A DNA stretch of 64,000 nt from Curtobacterium sp. Leaf183 (GTDB lineage Bacteria; Actinomycetota; Actinomycetes; Actinomycetales; Microbacteriaceae). Each line of letters starts with the position of its first letter. Within the stretch, counting starts at the first letter, position 1. Positions 15,762 through 24,536 of the stretch are shown piece by piece. The stretch spans positions 554,101 through 618,100 of the forward strand of contig NZ_LMPO01000009.1 of assembly GCF_001424385.1 (NCBI RefSeq). The letters run 5' to 3'. Below the pieces are notes generated by a model. That model saw nothing but the letters and a program-made list of their open reading frames with translations, had not been told where the DNA came from and made no database searches. Both the position numbers and the translations under genes were made by a program.

Positions 15762-16819
15762 CGGACGCAAGCAACACCGACGACCGGGCCACGAACCTCC
15801 AGGCCGGCCCGACCGCGACGGTCCGTCCGGTGCTGTCGCAGCGCCGCGGACACGAGTTCAGCCGCATCCTCGGGTTCGGCGCCGCCCGCGGCGAGAAGAC
15901 CGTCCCGAACGACGACCTGATCGGGCCGATCGACTCCTCCGACGAGTGGATCCGCCAGCGGACCGGCATCATCACGCGCATGCGCGCCGGTGCCGACGTC
16001 GAGGCCGTCGACCTGGCCGAGGCCGCCGCACGCGAGGCGATCGCGAAGTCCGGCATCACCGCGGACCAGATCGGCGTCGTGCTCGTCAGCACCGTCACCC
16101 ACACCGTCGCGACCCCGTCGATGGCAGCGCTCCTCGCCGAGCGCATCGGCGCCACCCCCGCGGCGGCGTACGACATCAGCGCCGCGTGCGCCGGGTACGC
16201 CTACGGCATCGCCCAGGCCGACTCGTTCGTGAAGTCCGGCGTCGCCGACCACGTGTTGGTCGTGGGCGCCGAGAAGCTCAGCGACGTCGTCGACCCGACG
16301 GACCGCTCGATCTCGTTCCTGCTCGGCGACGGAGCGGGCGCCGCGATCGTCGGACCCAGCGACTTCGCGGGGATCGGCCCCAGCATCTGGGGGTCCGACG
16401 GCTCCAAGTGGGACGCGATCGGCATGACCGCGACCTACAACGAGTGGGCGGCCGGCGCTCCCCGGCCGACGATGCGACAGGCGGGGCAGACCGTGTTCCG
16501 CTGGGCCGTCTGGGAGATGGTCAAGGTCGCACGCGAAGCACTCGACGCCGCCGGGGTCCGCCCCGACCAGCTCGCCGCCTTCGTGCCGCACCAGGCGAAC
16601 ATCCGCATCATCGACGAGTTCGCCAAGCAGCTCGGCATCCCGGAGTCCGTGATGATCGCCCGCGACATCACGACGACGGGCAACACCTCGGCCGCGAGCA
16701 TCCCGCTCGCGACGCACCGCCTGCTCGAGGAGCACCCCGCCCTGTCGGGCGGCCTCGCCCTGCAGATCGGGTTCGGCGCCGGACTCGTGTTCGGTGCGCA
16801 GGTGGTCGTCCTGCCCTAG
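15758..16819 (+). CDS. fabH: 3-oxoacyl-ACP synthase III
   Basis: This 353 aa enzyme performs the first condensation of type II fatty-acid synthesis, joining an acyl-CoA primer to malonyl-ACP. The catalytic triad is visible: Cys144 in DISAACAGYAYG, His278 in VPHQANIRIID and Asn309 in TTTGNTSAASIP. An N-terminal extension of about 35 residues, rich in polar residues, precedes the usual start of the fold. GTG 15758 overlaps the fabD stop. In this family the primer is often branched, which would fit the branched fatty acids of Microbacteriaceae (inference). Confidence 0.95.
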   Translation: MTDASNTDDRATNLQAGPTATVRPVLSQRRGHEFSRILGFGAARGEKTVPNDDLIGPIDSSDEWIRQRTGIITRMRAGADVEAVDLAEAAAREAIAKSGITADQIGVVLVSTVTHTVATPSMAALLAERIGATPAAAYDISAACAGYAYGIAQADSFVKSGVADHVLVVGAEKLSDVVDPTDRSISFLLGDGAGAAIVGPSDFAGIGPSIWGSDGSKWDAIGMTATYNEWAAGAPRPTMRQAGQTVFRWAVWEMVKVAREALDAAGVRPDQLAAFVPHQANIRIIDEFAKQLGIPESVMIARDITTTGNTSAASIPLATHRLLEEHPALSGGLALQIGFGAGLVFGAQVVVLP

Positions 16820-16924
16820 GACGACCGCCACTTCCCACAGTCCCGCCCGGCGGCGGGCGCGGGTCCACCCCGTGCCCTAGGCTGGTCCACGGTCAAACGA
16901 CACCCCCCTCAAGGAGACACCATC

Positions 16925-17173
16925 ATGGCCCTGTCCAACGAAGAAGTCCTCGCCGGCCTGGCCGAGCTGATCAACGACGAGACCGGCATCGCGACCGACA
17001 CGGTGCAGGCCGACAAGTCGTTCACGGACGACCTCGACATCGACTCCATCTCGATGATGACGATCGTCGTCAACGCCGAAGAGAAGTTCGACGTCAAGAT
17101 CCCCGACGAAGAGGTCAAGAACCTCAAGACCGTCGGTGACGCCGTCGACTTCATCGTCAAGGCCCAGGCCTGA
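16925..17173 (+). CDS. acpP: Acyl carrier protein of fatty-acid synthesis
   Basis: This 82 aa acidic protein carries growing acyl chains. The attachment motif DIDSISMM has Ser41 as the phosphopantetheine site. AAGGAG lies shortly before the ATG. It sits between fabH and fabF, as in other Actinobacteria. It differs clearly from the carrier protein at 4458, which lacks the DS-I/L motif. Confidence 0.96.
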   Translation: MALSNEEVLAGLAELINDETGIATDTVQADKSFTDDLDIDSISMMTIVVNAEEKFDVKIPDEEVKNLKTVGDAVDFIVKAQA

Positions 17174-17266
17174 CACGAACTTCCTGAGCGCCGTGGTCCG
17201 GCTCGACCTCACCGGTCACGGGCCGCGGCGCTCGCCATGTCCACCTCAGCAGAAACCAGTCGTTCC

Positions 17267-18511
17267 ATGACCAACAAGACCGTCGTCGTCACCGGGATCG
17301 GTGCGATCTCCCCCCTCGCCGCGACCGCCTCGGAGACCTGGGACGCCCTGCTCGCGGGCAAGTCGGGCATCACCAGGATCGAGGACCCGCGCTTCGCCGA
17401 GCTCGAACTCCCCGTCGAGTTCGCCGGCCAGGCGCGCCACTGGATCACCGACCAGCTCACCCGCCCCGAGACCAAGCGGCTCGACCCCTCGTCGCAGCTC
17501 TCGCTGATCGCCGCGCGCGAAGCCTGGGCCGACGCCGGCATCGACAACGCGACCGTCGTCCCCGAACGGCTGATCGTCGACTGGGCCACGGGCATCGGCG
17601 GGGTCAACACCCTGCTCGACGCGTGGGACACCCTGCGTGAGCGCGGCCCGCGGCGCGTCCTGCCGATGACGGTCCCGATGCTGATGGCGAACGGGCCGGC
17701 AGCGGCCATCGAGATGGAGTTCGGTGCCCGCGGTGGCGCCCGGACCTACCTCTCCGCCTGCGCGTCCTCCACCGAGTCCCTGGCCGAGGCCTACCGGCAC
17801 GTCGCGACCGGTGACGCCGACATCGTCATCGCCGGTGGGGCCGAGGCGGCACTGCACCCGATGCCGCTCGCGTCGTTCGCAGCGATGCAGGCGCTCTCGC
17901 GTCGCAACGACTCCCCCGAGACAGCATCGCGTCCGTACGACGTCACGCGTGACGGCTTCGTGCTCGCCGACGGTGCTGCAGCGCTGATCCTCGAGACGAA
18001 GGAGCACGCCGAGGCCCGCGGCGCGAAGATCTACGCCGAGGTCGCCGGCGCCGGCATCACCTCGGACGCGTTCCACATCACGGCGCCCGACCCCGAGGGC
18101 AGCGCAGCCGCCCGCGCCGTCCTCATGGCGCTCGAGCACGCCGGTGCCACGCGTGAGGACGTCGTGCACGTCAACGCGCACGCCACGTCGACCCCGGTCG
18201 GGGACATCGCCGAGTACCACGCGATGCGCCGGGTCTTCGGGGACCACCTCGACTCCGTCGTCGTGTCGGCCACCAAGGCCTCGACCGGACACCTGCTCGG
18301 TGGTGCGGGTGCGCTCGAGGCCGTGTTCACGGTCCTGGCGCTGCACGAACGGGTCGCCCCGCCGACGATCAACCTCACGCAGCAGGACCCCGAGATCGTC
18401 ATGGACGTCGCGACCGCACCGCGCGAGCTGCCCGAGGGCGACCTGGTCGCGCTGAGCAACTCGTTCGGCTTCGGTGGCCACAACGCGGTCGTCGCGTTCC
18501 GCTCGGCCTAG
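17267..18511 (+). CDS. fabF: 3-oxoacyl-ACP synthase II
   Basis: This 414 aa elongating condensing enzyme has the Cys-His-His triad: Cys165 in LSACASS, His305 in VNAHATSTPVGD and His342 in STGHLLGGAG. An in-frame ATG at 17237 would add ten residues; the MTNKTVVVTGIGAISP start at 17267 matches the usual family N-terminus, but neither has a strong ribosome-binding site. It closes the aceE-fasR-fabDH-acpP-fabF run and is followed by a long terminator hairpin at 18525. Confidence 0.94.
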   Translation: MTNKTVVVTGIGAISPLAATASETWDALLAGKSGITRIEDPRFAELELPVEFAGQARHWITDQLTRPETKRLDPSSQLSLIAAREAWADAGIDNATVVPERLIVDWATGIGGVNTLLDAWDTLRERGPRRVLPMTVPMLMANGPAAAIEMEFGARGGARTYLSACASSTESLAEAYRHVATGDADIVIAGGAEAALHPMPLASFAAMQALSRRNDSPETASRPYDVTRDGFVLADGAAALILETKEHAEARGAKIYAEVAGAGITSDAFHITAPDPEGSAAARAVLMALEHAGATREDVVHVNAHATSTPVGDIAEYHAMRRVFGDHLDSVVVSATKASTGHLLGGAGALEAVFTVLALHERVAPPTINLTQQDPEIVMDVATAPRELPEGDLVALSNSFGFGGHNAVVAFRSA

Positions 18512-18524
18512 AGCGACGCGGCGC

Positions 18525-18590
18525 ACGGCACCGCGGAACGGACACGGCACCTCGCGATCGCGGGGTGCCGTGTCCGTTCCCCGGTGCCGT
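18525..18590 (+). terminator. Long two-part hairpin behind fabF
   Basis: A perfect 17-bp stem (18535-18551 with 18564-18580) encloses a 12-base loop. It is extended by an outer 8-bp stem, ACGGCACC (18525-18532) with GGTGCCGT (18583-18590). No T-run follows, which is usual at this GC content. It probably ends the fab operon transcript. Confidence 0.75.
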
Positions 18591-18608
18591 CTGAGGAGCC
18601 ACCGGACA

Positions 18609-18618
18609 GGAGGCCCGG
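18609..18618 (+). repeat. GGAGGCCCGG intergenic decamer, copy 1
   Basis: This copy lies between the fabF terminator and the DUF3145 terminator. The same ten bases recur in other gaps of the window, at 24524, 46817, 57292 and 61591, and with one change at 44575. Confidence 0.5.
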
Positions 18619-18669
18619 TGCGGCTTCCCGGCGTCGCCTCGGCCCGGTCGTGCGGAGCAGTGACACACA

Positions 18670-18699
18670 CGAGACGCCGCCGTGTTCGGCGGCGTCTCG
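18670..18699 (-). terminator. Terminator hairpin behind the DUF3145 gene
   Basis: A perfect 13-bp stem (18670-18682 with 18687-18699) encloses a TGTT loop. It lies 36 bases behind the stop of the convergent DUF3145 gene. Confidence 0.75.
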
Positions 18700-18735
18700 C
18701 GGGATCGGGGGCGCGCTGGGCGCGGTCGCGGCGGG

Positions 18736-19236
18736 TCAGCCGACGCGGTGGAGCCAGACGACGGGGTTGCCCTCGGCGGCGTGACGGAACGGCTCGAGCT
18801 CGTCGTCCCAGGCCTGCCCGAGTGCCAGCCGCAGTTCGCGGTGCAGTTCGAGTGCGTTGCTGCCGGCGACCTCCATGGCGTAGCGCACACGGTCCTCGGG
18901 GATGACCATGTTGCCGGTGACGTCGGTCTGCGCGTAGAAGACGCCGAGGTCGGGCGTGTGCATCCACCGGCCGCCGTCAGAAGCCGCTGTGGGTTCCTCG
19001 GTGACCTCGTAGCGCAGGTGCTCCCATCCGCGCAGCGCGGAGGCGATGGCCGCTCCGGTGCCGATCGCGCCGGTCCACGTGTACTCGGTTCGACGGGCGC
19101 CGTCCTGAGCGGGCTGGTCGAGCCATGAGAAGTTCACGGCGCGACTCATCGCGCGACCTGCTGCCCATTCGACGTGGGGGCAGAGCGCGCGAGGGGAGGA
19201 GTGCACGTAGAGCACTCCCGACGCAGTCCCGGTCAT
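18736..19236 (-). CDS. DUF3145 family protein
   Basis: This 166 aa protein begins MTGTASGVLYVHSSPRALCP and matches the actinobacterial family DUF3145, which is often found next to the fab operon. No function is known to me. There is no signal peptide or membrane segment. The start at 19236 has GGAGG (in the minus-strand reading) about eight bases upstream; in-frame starts further up lack one. It faces fabF, with terminators for both genes between them. Confidence 0.85.
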   Translation of the reverse strand: MTGTASGVLYVHSSPRALCPHVEWAAGRAMSRAVNFSWLDQPAQDGARRTEYTWTGAIGTGAAIASALRGWEHLRYEVTEEPTAASDGGRWMHTPDLGVFYAQTDVTGNMVIPEDRVRYAMEVAGSNALELHRELRLALGQAWDDELEPFRHAAEGNPVVWLHRVG

Positions 19237-19421
19237 GGTTCCTCCGATCATCAGGTGCGACTTCCCCATCGACCTGTGCAGGAGGCCCATCGGCCAGTGC
19301 TGGAGGATCCGTGATCAGCGCTCGAGAGCGGCCCGGAACCATCGATATGCGATTGTGATGTCCTGTCGGACACGCCCATTATGCAGCGTGCCCGCTGGGA
19401 ACGGCAAGGCCGCGCCCGCGA

Positions 19422-20237
19422 TCAGTGGAAGACAGCCCCGTCGACGTCGAGCGGGTGTCGCTCCCCCGCCGCGATCGGCGCGCTCACGCGGTTCGACGGC
19501 GGTGGGATCGGGCAGGCGTACTGGTACGAGAACGCGCACGGCGGCAGCACCAGCCGGTTCCAGTCGAGCTCGACCTCGGCGGCGACGCCGGGGTCGTCGA
19601 GGAACAGGAACCGACCCATCGAGTAGGCGCTGCCGGGGTCGCTCTCGGGCAGCGCACTCGTGCCGTCCTGGACGATCAGCTGGAGTCGCTGCGTCCCGCC
19701 GTACGGCGCCGACCGCACCGCGACGAGCTCCGCCGTCTGCCCGCCGACAGTCGTCGTGACCGTGCCGGCGACCACGAGCGGTTCGCCGGCGGCGTCGAGG
19801 ACGTGACCAGGCGCCGCGTGGTCGGAGACCGGGACGAACCGGCCAGTGGTGACGAACCCATCGGACGCGGGGAACCTATCGATGCGCGCGAAGCGGGTGA
19901 TCGCCTCGGCGGCGGGATCCCAGACACGCAGGGTGTGTCCACCGCCGGTCGCCGCGACGGTGCCGGCGCGCCCGTCGGGGAACGCGACGACGGAGGCGAC
20001 CACGGCGTCGTCCCCAGCGACCAGGACCGTGCCGTCGACCGGCACCCCGTCGACGACGACCCCGTCCTCGGCACCGGCGGTCACGGTCAGTCCGCCCGTG
20101 GCGGGGGCCCACTGACCGGGTACGGGCCAGACCACCTGGGGCTGGTCGACCCGCTGCGCATTGACCAGGGCGAGCGGCCCACGCGGACTGCGCACCCAGC
20201 GATCACGTGCCGTCGCTGCGTCGTCGAGCTCGGTCAC
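19422..20237 (-). CDS. DUF1684 family protein
   Basis: This 271 aa protein carries the DUF1684 signature in its C-terminal part: FLFLDDPG, ELDWNRLVLPPCAFSYQYAC and PIPPPSNRVSAPIAAGE. The family is widespread in bacteria and uncharacterised. No signal peptide is seen. The GTG start at 20237 overlaps the stop of the AI-2E-type transporter gene (GTGA) and has AGGAG upstream, so it is translated as the second gene of that unit. Confidence 0.85.
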   Translation of the reverse strand: MTELDDAATARDRWVRSPRGPLALVNAQRVDQPQVVWPVPGQWAPATGGLTVTAGAEDGVVVDGVPVDGTVLVAGDDAVVASVVAFPDGRAGTVAATGGGHTLRVWDPAAEAITRFARIDRFPASDGFVTTGRFVPVSDHAAPGHVLDAAGEPLVVAGTVTTTVGGQTAELVAVRSAPYGGTQRLQLIVQDGTSALPESDPGSAYSMGRFLFLDDPGVAAEVELDWNRLVLPPCAFSYQYACPIPPPSNRVSAPIAAGERHPLDVDGAVFH

Positions 20238-21421
20238 GCCTGCTCCTGCCGGGGGTAGATGACCTTCTGCACGATGATGATCACCGATGCGGCGACCGGG
20301 ACCGCGACGAGTGCACCGAGCACCCCGCCGATCGTGGCCCCGGCGACGGCCGCGATCACGACGAGGGCACCGGGGACCTGGACCGCGCGGGACATGATGC
20401 GCGGCGAGATCAGGTACGACTCGACCTGCATGTACACCAGGTAGTAGATCGCCGCGGCGAGGGCCGTGGCGGGGGACGCGAACAGGCACAGGAGCGAGAT
20501 GACGATCGCGGCGCCGATGGTGCCCACGAGCGGGATGAGCGAGCCCATGAACGCGAAGGTGGCCAGCAGCACCGGCAGCGGCGCGCCGATGATGAGCAGG
20601 AAGACCAGGCTGAGGACCCCGTTGATGCCGGCCTGGCTGATCTGTCCGACGACGTACCGGCCGACCGACGAGGTCACCTCTTCGCTGACGGCGATGTAGT
20701 TCTGCCGACGCGACGCCGGGACGAAGCGGTACATCATGCGCTTCATCCCCCGCATCGACGCGAGGAAGTAGAGCATCAGGATGAGGACGATGAGGGCGCC
20801 CGTGAGCCCCGACAGGATGCCGCTGCCGACCGCGAGGATCCCGCCGCCGAGACTGAGGAGGTTGCCCGGGTCCTCGACGAAGGACTGCACCGACTGCAGC
20901 GCGTGGTCAACGTCGAACGAGCCGGCGAACTGCTTCGAGAGGTTCTGCACCCACTCCAGCTGTGAGACGTTCTCGACGATGTCCGGGAAGTTCTGCACCA
21001 GGTTCGTGGCCTGGGCGATCAGGATCGGCACCACGGCGAACACGACCCCGGCGAACGCGGCCAGCACCGTGATCACCACCGCGAGGATGGCCAGCCAGCG
21101 CGGGATGTAGCGCTCGAGGAACGTCACCAGCGGGTCGAGGCCGAGCGCGATGAACAGGGCGACGCCGATGTAGACCAGGACGGTCGACAGCTGGCCGATC
21201 AGCGAACCCGCCAGCAGGGCGACGAGCACACCGATGCCGCCCATGAACCCGATGCGGAAGGCGTTCACGCGCACGCCGGTGGATCCCTTGGAGGCCTCGA
21301 ACGTCACGTTCGGGGTGGGGCCTTGGCTATCGACCACGTCAGGTCCGTGGCTCTTGTTCTTGCGGAAGTGCACGTGGGGCGGGCCGGCCTTTCGGGTCTT
21401 CTCGGACCCGCGCTGGGTCAC
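20234..21421 (-). CDS. AI-2E family transporter
   Basis: This protein of up to 395 aa has the multi-helix layout of the AI-2E/PerM family: hydrophobic segments from about residue 60, a central soluble region and a glycine-rich set of helices at the end. Members export small molecules or ions; AI-2 itself should not be assumed. The N-terminus is uncertain. The GTG at 21421 lies inside a copy of a tRNA-derived repeat and lacks a ribosome-binding site; a GTG at 21337 would give 367 aa. The first 28 codons of the longer form may thus come from duplicated tRNA sequence. Confidence 0.82.
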   Translation of the reverse strand: MTQRGSEKTRKAGPPHVHFRKNKSHGPDVVDSQGPTPNVTFEASKGSTGVRVNAFRIGFMGGIGVLVALLAGSLIGQLSTVLVYIGVALFIALGLDPLVTFLERYIPRWLAILAVVITVLAAFAGVVFAVVPILIAQATNLVQNFPDIVENVSQLEWVQNLSKQFAGSFDVDHALQSVQSFVEDPGNLLSLGGGILAVGSGILSGLTGALIVLILMLYFLASMRGMKRMMYRFVPASRRQNYIAVSEEVTSSVGRYVVGQISQAGINGVLSLVFLLIIGAPLPVLLATFAFMGSLIPLVGTIGAAIVISLLCLFASPATALAAAIYYLVYMQVESYLISPRIMSRAVQVPGALVVIAAVAGATIGGVLGALVAVPVAASVIIIVQKVIYPRQEQA

Positions 21422-21505
21422 GACGTGGAGCGGGCCAGCGTCAGGAACTTCTCGAACCCGCGCTGGGTCACGACTACGTGGGGCGGGCGGGACTCGAACC
21501 CGCGA
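21372..21505 (-). repeat. Three tandem copies of the tRNA 3'-end region
   Basis: The block around ACGTGG-GCGGGCC and TCGAACCCGCG occurs three times with a period of 51-53 bases, beginning at 21372, 21423 and 21476. Copies one and two share a 27-base segment (21398-21424 and 21448-21474) with one mismatch. The third copy is the T-arm and acceptor end of the tRNA gene. Copy one overlaps the start of the AI-2E transporter reading frame. Confidence 0.7.
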
Positions 21506-21553
21506 ATCGTTCCGTTATGAGCAGACTGCCTTGACCAGCTTGGCTACCGCCCC
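21479..21553 (-). tRNA. tRNA with CAU anticodon (tRNA-Met or tRNA-Ile2)
   Basis: A 75-base cloverleaf can be drawn. The acceptor pairs GGGGCGG with CCGCCCC, the T-arm is GCGGG-TTCGAGT-CCCGC, and the anticodon loop is CTCATAA. The D-arm pairs GCC with GGC. The anticodon stem has one mismatch at its base. CCA is not encoded. The CAU anticodon reads Met, or Ile after lysidine modification; the sequence alone does not decide. The initiator form is unlikely because the acceptor starts with a paired G. Confidence 0.88.
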
Positions 21554-21565
21554 TCGTCGGCAGGC

Positions 21566-22768
21566 CTAGGCCACCGGTTCACCACGATACAGCGCCTCGA
21601 ACGTCGTGAGCGTGCGGTTGATGTCGTGTGCCTCGATCATGGCGAGGCTCCGTGCACGCATGGCCGTGTACTCCTCGTCGGAGGCGGTGAGCACCATCGT
21701 GAGCTTGTCGGCGAGGTCACGCTCGCTGCCCGGCTCGAAGAGGTACCCGTTGCCGTCGATCAGGTGCGGCAGCGCCATGGAGTCGGCGGCCACGACGGGG
21801 AGTCCGGAGGCCATCGCCTCGAGCGACGAGATGCTCTGGAGCTCCGCGGTGGACGGCATCGCGAACACCGTCGAGTTCGTCAGCGCGCGGTACTTGACCT
21901 CGTCCGAGACGAACCCGAGGAACGTGACGCGGTCCTCGATGCCGAGTTCCTTCGCCAGGGCGGTGAGCTTCGGGATCATCTCGCCGTCGCCGACGATGGT
22001 GATCGTCGCGCGGAGTTCGGACGGCAGCAGTGGGAGCGCGCGGAAGAGCACGTCGAGGTTCTTCTCCGGCGCGATCCGCCCGACGAAGGTGATGTCGTTG
22101 GTGGCCGGGCGGCCCTCACGCGCCAGGTACCGCGAGGCGTCGATGCCGCAGGAGATCGCGAGCACCCGCTGTCCGGCGATCGCCTTGCGGAGGTAGTCGG
22201 CAGCCAGGTTGGTCGGCGTGGAGATGACGTCGGCGAGCCGGTAGGTGTGCGCGGCGTCGTTCCACGCGATCTTCAGCGCGATCGGCAGCGTGAACCGGCC
22301 GAACGGCGTGTACTCCAGCAGGTTCTCCGGCATGAAGTGGTTCGTCGCGATGATGCGGATCCCGCGGTCGTGCGCCTCGCGGGCGACGCCCCGACCGACG
22401 ATGATGTGCGACTGGATGTGCACGACGTCGGGCTTGAACGCGTCGATGATCGGTGCGACGTGCTTGCGGACCGTCCAGGGCCACGCGAACCGGAGCCACG
22501 CGTGCAGCGGCCACTTGTACGAGGGCAGACGGTGCACGACCAGGTTGACCCCGTGCAGTTCCTCGTCGTAGGTGCCGTGGTGACGGTTGGCAGCCGGCGC
22601 GATCACGTGGACCTCGTGGCCGCGCTCGATGAGTCCGACGGCGAGCTGTTCGGTGAAGGTCGCGGCGCCGTTGACGTCCGGGGCGAACGTGTCGGCGGCC
22701 ATGAGCACCCGCAGTGGCCGGTGCTCCGTGGGGTGGTCGAGCGGGGCGGGGGTGGCGTCTCCTGACAC
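21566..22768 (-). CDS. Glycosyltransferase, GT4 family
   Basis: This 400 aa cytoplasmic enzyme has a GT-B fold. The N-terminal domain starts LRVLMAADTFAPDVNGAATF, where the loop binds the acceptor. The C-terminal domain carries TFVGRIAPEKNLDVL and the ELQSISSLEAMASGLPVVA segment, the EX7E-type donor site for a nucleotide sugar. The general look resembles GDP-mannose-dependent enzymes of actinobacterial lipid glycosylation, but the donor is not certain. I took GTG 22768 as the start because the protein then begins just before the fold; the open frame extends further up without support. It is 13 bases downstream of the tRNA start on the same strand. Confidence 0.85.
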   Translation of the reverse strand: MSGDATPAPLDHPTEHRPLRVLMAADTFAPDVNGAATFTEQLAVGLIERGHEVHVIAPAANRHHGTYDEELHGVNLVVHRLPSYKWPLHAWLRFAWPWTVRKHVAPIIDAFKPDVVHIQSHIIVGRGVAREAHDRGIRIIATNHFMPENLLEYTPFGRFTLPIALKIAWNDAAHTYRLADVISTPTNLAADYLRKAIAGQRVLAISCGIDASRYLAREGRPATNDITFVGRIAPEKNLDVLFRALPLLPSELRATITIVGDGEMIPKLTALAKELGIEDRVTFLGFVSDEVKYRALTNSTVFAMPSTAELQSISSLEAMASGLPVVAADSMALPHLIDGNGYLFEPGSERDLADKLTMVLTASDEEYTAMRARSLAMIEAHDINRTLTTFEALYRGEPVA

Positions 22769-22946
22769 GGCGGGCGTCGTCCTCTCCTGGGCCTTCGTCC
22801 GGTACCCGTTGCTGGCGCTGGTACCGGGCTGGTCTGGGTGTGAAACGCTACCGTACGCCGATCGGTGGGCACGTCCGCCGCGCGGCTGACATGCGCCCGG
22901 ACCGACGGGGCGGCAGGGCGAAAGGACGGCAGCGCCGCCGGCACGC

Positions 22947-23864
22947 CTACCGGCGCGCGGCCTCGGGGTGGTGCTTGGCGAGCAGGAACACGCCCGTGAC
23001 GGCGATCGCCGCAGCGACGACGAACCCAAGCACGGCGATCACCGGCGCACCGGAGGCCTCACCGAGCACGATCACGCCGATGCCCACCGCCACGATGGGG
23101 TCGACCACGGTCAGCCCCGCGATCACCAGGTCCGCAGACCCGGTGGAGTACGCGTTCTGCACGAAGTACCCGCCGAGGGCCGCCGCGACGACGACCCCCA
23201 CGATGGCCAGGACGGTCACCCAGTCGAACGTGTGGTTCACGAAGCGGTTGAGCGTCACCTTGGCGAGCGTCGCGACGAACCCGTAGAGGATGCCGGCCCC
23301 GACGATGTAGTACAGCGCGCTCTTGTGCTTGGCCACGACACGGAAGGACACGAGCACCAGGGCGAGCACCACGGCCAGGATCAGCAGCACCGTGATCAGC
23401 TGGGGCTGGGTGATCGCGCTCTCGTGCCCGACGAACGCTGCGATCGCGACGAAGATGCCGACGCCGATGATGCAGGTCCACACCGCGCGGCGCGCCGGCT
23501 GCCCGAGCGGGATGCCCGACGAGCGGGACGAGAACCACGTGGTGATCACGAGCGCCACCGCACCGAGGGGCTGCACCACGATCAGCGGTGCGAACGTGAT
23601 GCTGATCAGCTGCAGGACCACGGCGATCCCGAGCATGAGCGTGCCGAGCACCCAGTAGCCGCTGCCGAGCAGGGCCATGACGTGCCCGATGCTCAGCCCC
23701 TTCGACTGCTTGCCGAGCTTCGCCTCGACGCGCTTGACCCCGCGCGACTGGAACTGCGCCCCCAGGGACAGGAACACCGCTCCGACGAGGGCGACCGGGA
23801 TCATCAGCGCCTGGAACGGCGTCAGGTTGCTCACTGCCGCAGGCAGCTGGAGGTCCGGCGTCAC
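22947..23864 (-). CDS. DMT-superfamily transporter (NIPA/EamA-like)
   Basis: This 305 aa protein has about nine to ten hydrophobic helices and almost no soluble region. The repeated architecture and the internal ...VVQPLGAVALVITTWF and ADLVIAGLTVVDPIVAV blocks match the drug/metabolite transporter superfamily, with a resemblance to the NIPA-type magnesium transporters. The substrate is not readable. It is divergent from def with 39 bases between the starts. Confidence 0.8.
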   Translation of the reverse strand: MTPDLQLPAAVSNLTPFQALMIPVALVGAVFLSLGAQFQSRGVKRVEAKLGKQSKGLSIGHVMALLGSGYWVLGTLMLGIAVVLQLISITFAPLIVVQPLGAVALVITTWFSSRSSGIPLGQPARRAVWTCIIGVGIFVAIAAFVGHESAITQPQLITVLLILAVVLALVLVSFRVVAKHKSALYYIVGAGILYGFVATLAKVTLNRFVNHTFDWVTVLAIVGVVVAAALGGYFVQNAYSTGSADLVIAGLTVVDPIVAVGIGVIVLGEASGAPVIAVLGFVVAAAIAVTGVFLLAKHHPEAARR

Positions 23865-23903
23865 GCGTCGAGGCTAGCCGACACGGCCGGATAACCTGGG
23901 TGA

Positions 23904-24479
23904 ATGGCCGTCCTCCCGATCCGGATCACCGGTGAACCCGTCCTGCACGACCCCGCGACCGAGGTCACCGCCTTCGACGACGAACTGCGCGCGCTGGTCG
24001 CGGACATGTTCGAGACGATGGACCTGGCGCCAGGCGTGGGACTGGCCGGGCCGCAGGTGGGTGTCGGCAAGCGGCTGTTCGTGTACTCATTCGTCGATGA
24101 TGCCGAGGTGCAGTGGCGCGGCGTGGCGATCAATCCGGTCCTGTGGATCACTCCCCCGGAACCCGAGTCGGTGGAGGAGCTCGACGAGGACGAGGAGTCC
24201 GAGGGCTGTCTCTCGATCCCGGGGCTTCGCTTCCCGCTCCGACGCTCCGAGGGCGCGCTGCTCCGGGCCGTCGACGAGCACGGTGCCCCCTTCGAGATCG
24301 AGGCACACGGGTGGCTCGCGCGGGTCTTCCAGCACGAGTACGACCACCTCGACGGGCTGCTCTACGCCGACCGACTCGTCCACCCGTACGCCAAGCAGGT
24401 CCAGAAGGCCGTCAAGAAGCACAGCTGGGGCGGACCCGGTCAGTCGTGGCTGCCCGGCCGCGACCACCCCGAGGGCTGA
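23904..24479 (+). CDS. def: Peptide deformylase
   Basis: This 191 aa metalloenzyme removes the formyl group from nascent protein starts. All three motifs are present: GVGLAGPQVG (44-53, with Gly where most enzymes have Ala), EGCLSIPG with metal ligand Cys102, and QHEYDHLDG with ligands His144 and His148 and catalytic Glu145. An acidic insert (ESVEELDEDEESE) precedes motif 2. Confidence 0.95.
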   Translation: MAVLPIRITGEPVLHDPATEVTAFDDELRALVADMFETMDLAPGVGLAGPQVGVGKRLFVYSFVDDAEVQWRGVAINPVLWITPPEPESVEELDEDEESEGCLSIPGLRFPLRRSEGALLRAVDEHGAPFEIEAHGWLARVFQHEYDHLDGLLYADRLVHPYAKQVQKAVKKHSWGGPGQSWLPGRDHPEG

Positions 24480-24508
24480 ACGCCCGCAGGCAGACCGCAA
24501 CCAGCCCG

Positions 24509-24536
24509 GAGCCGGCACGGACTGGAGGCCCGGCTC
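24509..24536. terminator. Hairpin between def and the lipoprotein gene, containing decamer copy 2
   Basis: GAGCCGG (24509-24515) pairs with CCGGCTC (24530-24536), and the loop includes GGAGGCCCGG at 24524. It lies in the gap between two convergent genes and touches the stop of the lipoprotein gene. Confidence 0.45.

Noticed and set aside
21372..21474. Additional tRNA genes next to the CAU tRNA
   Set aside because: The upstream copies carry only T-arm/acceptor-like sequence; no D-arm or anticodon arm can be drawn.
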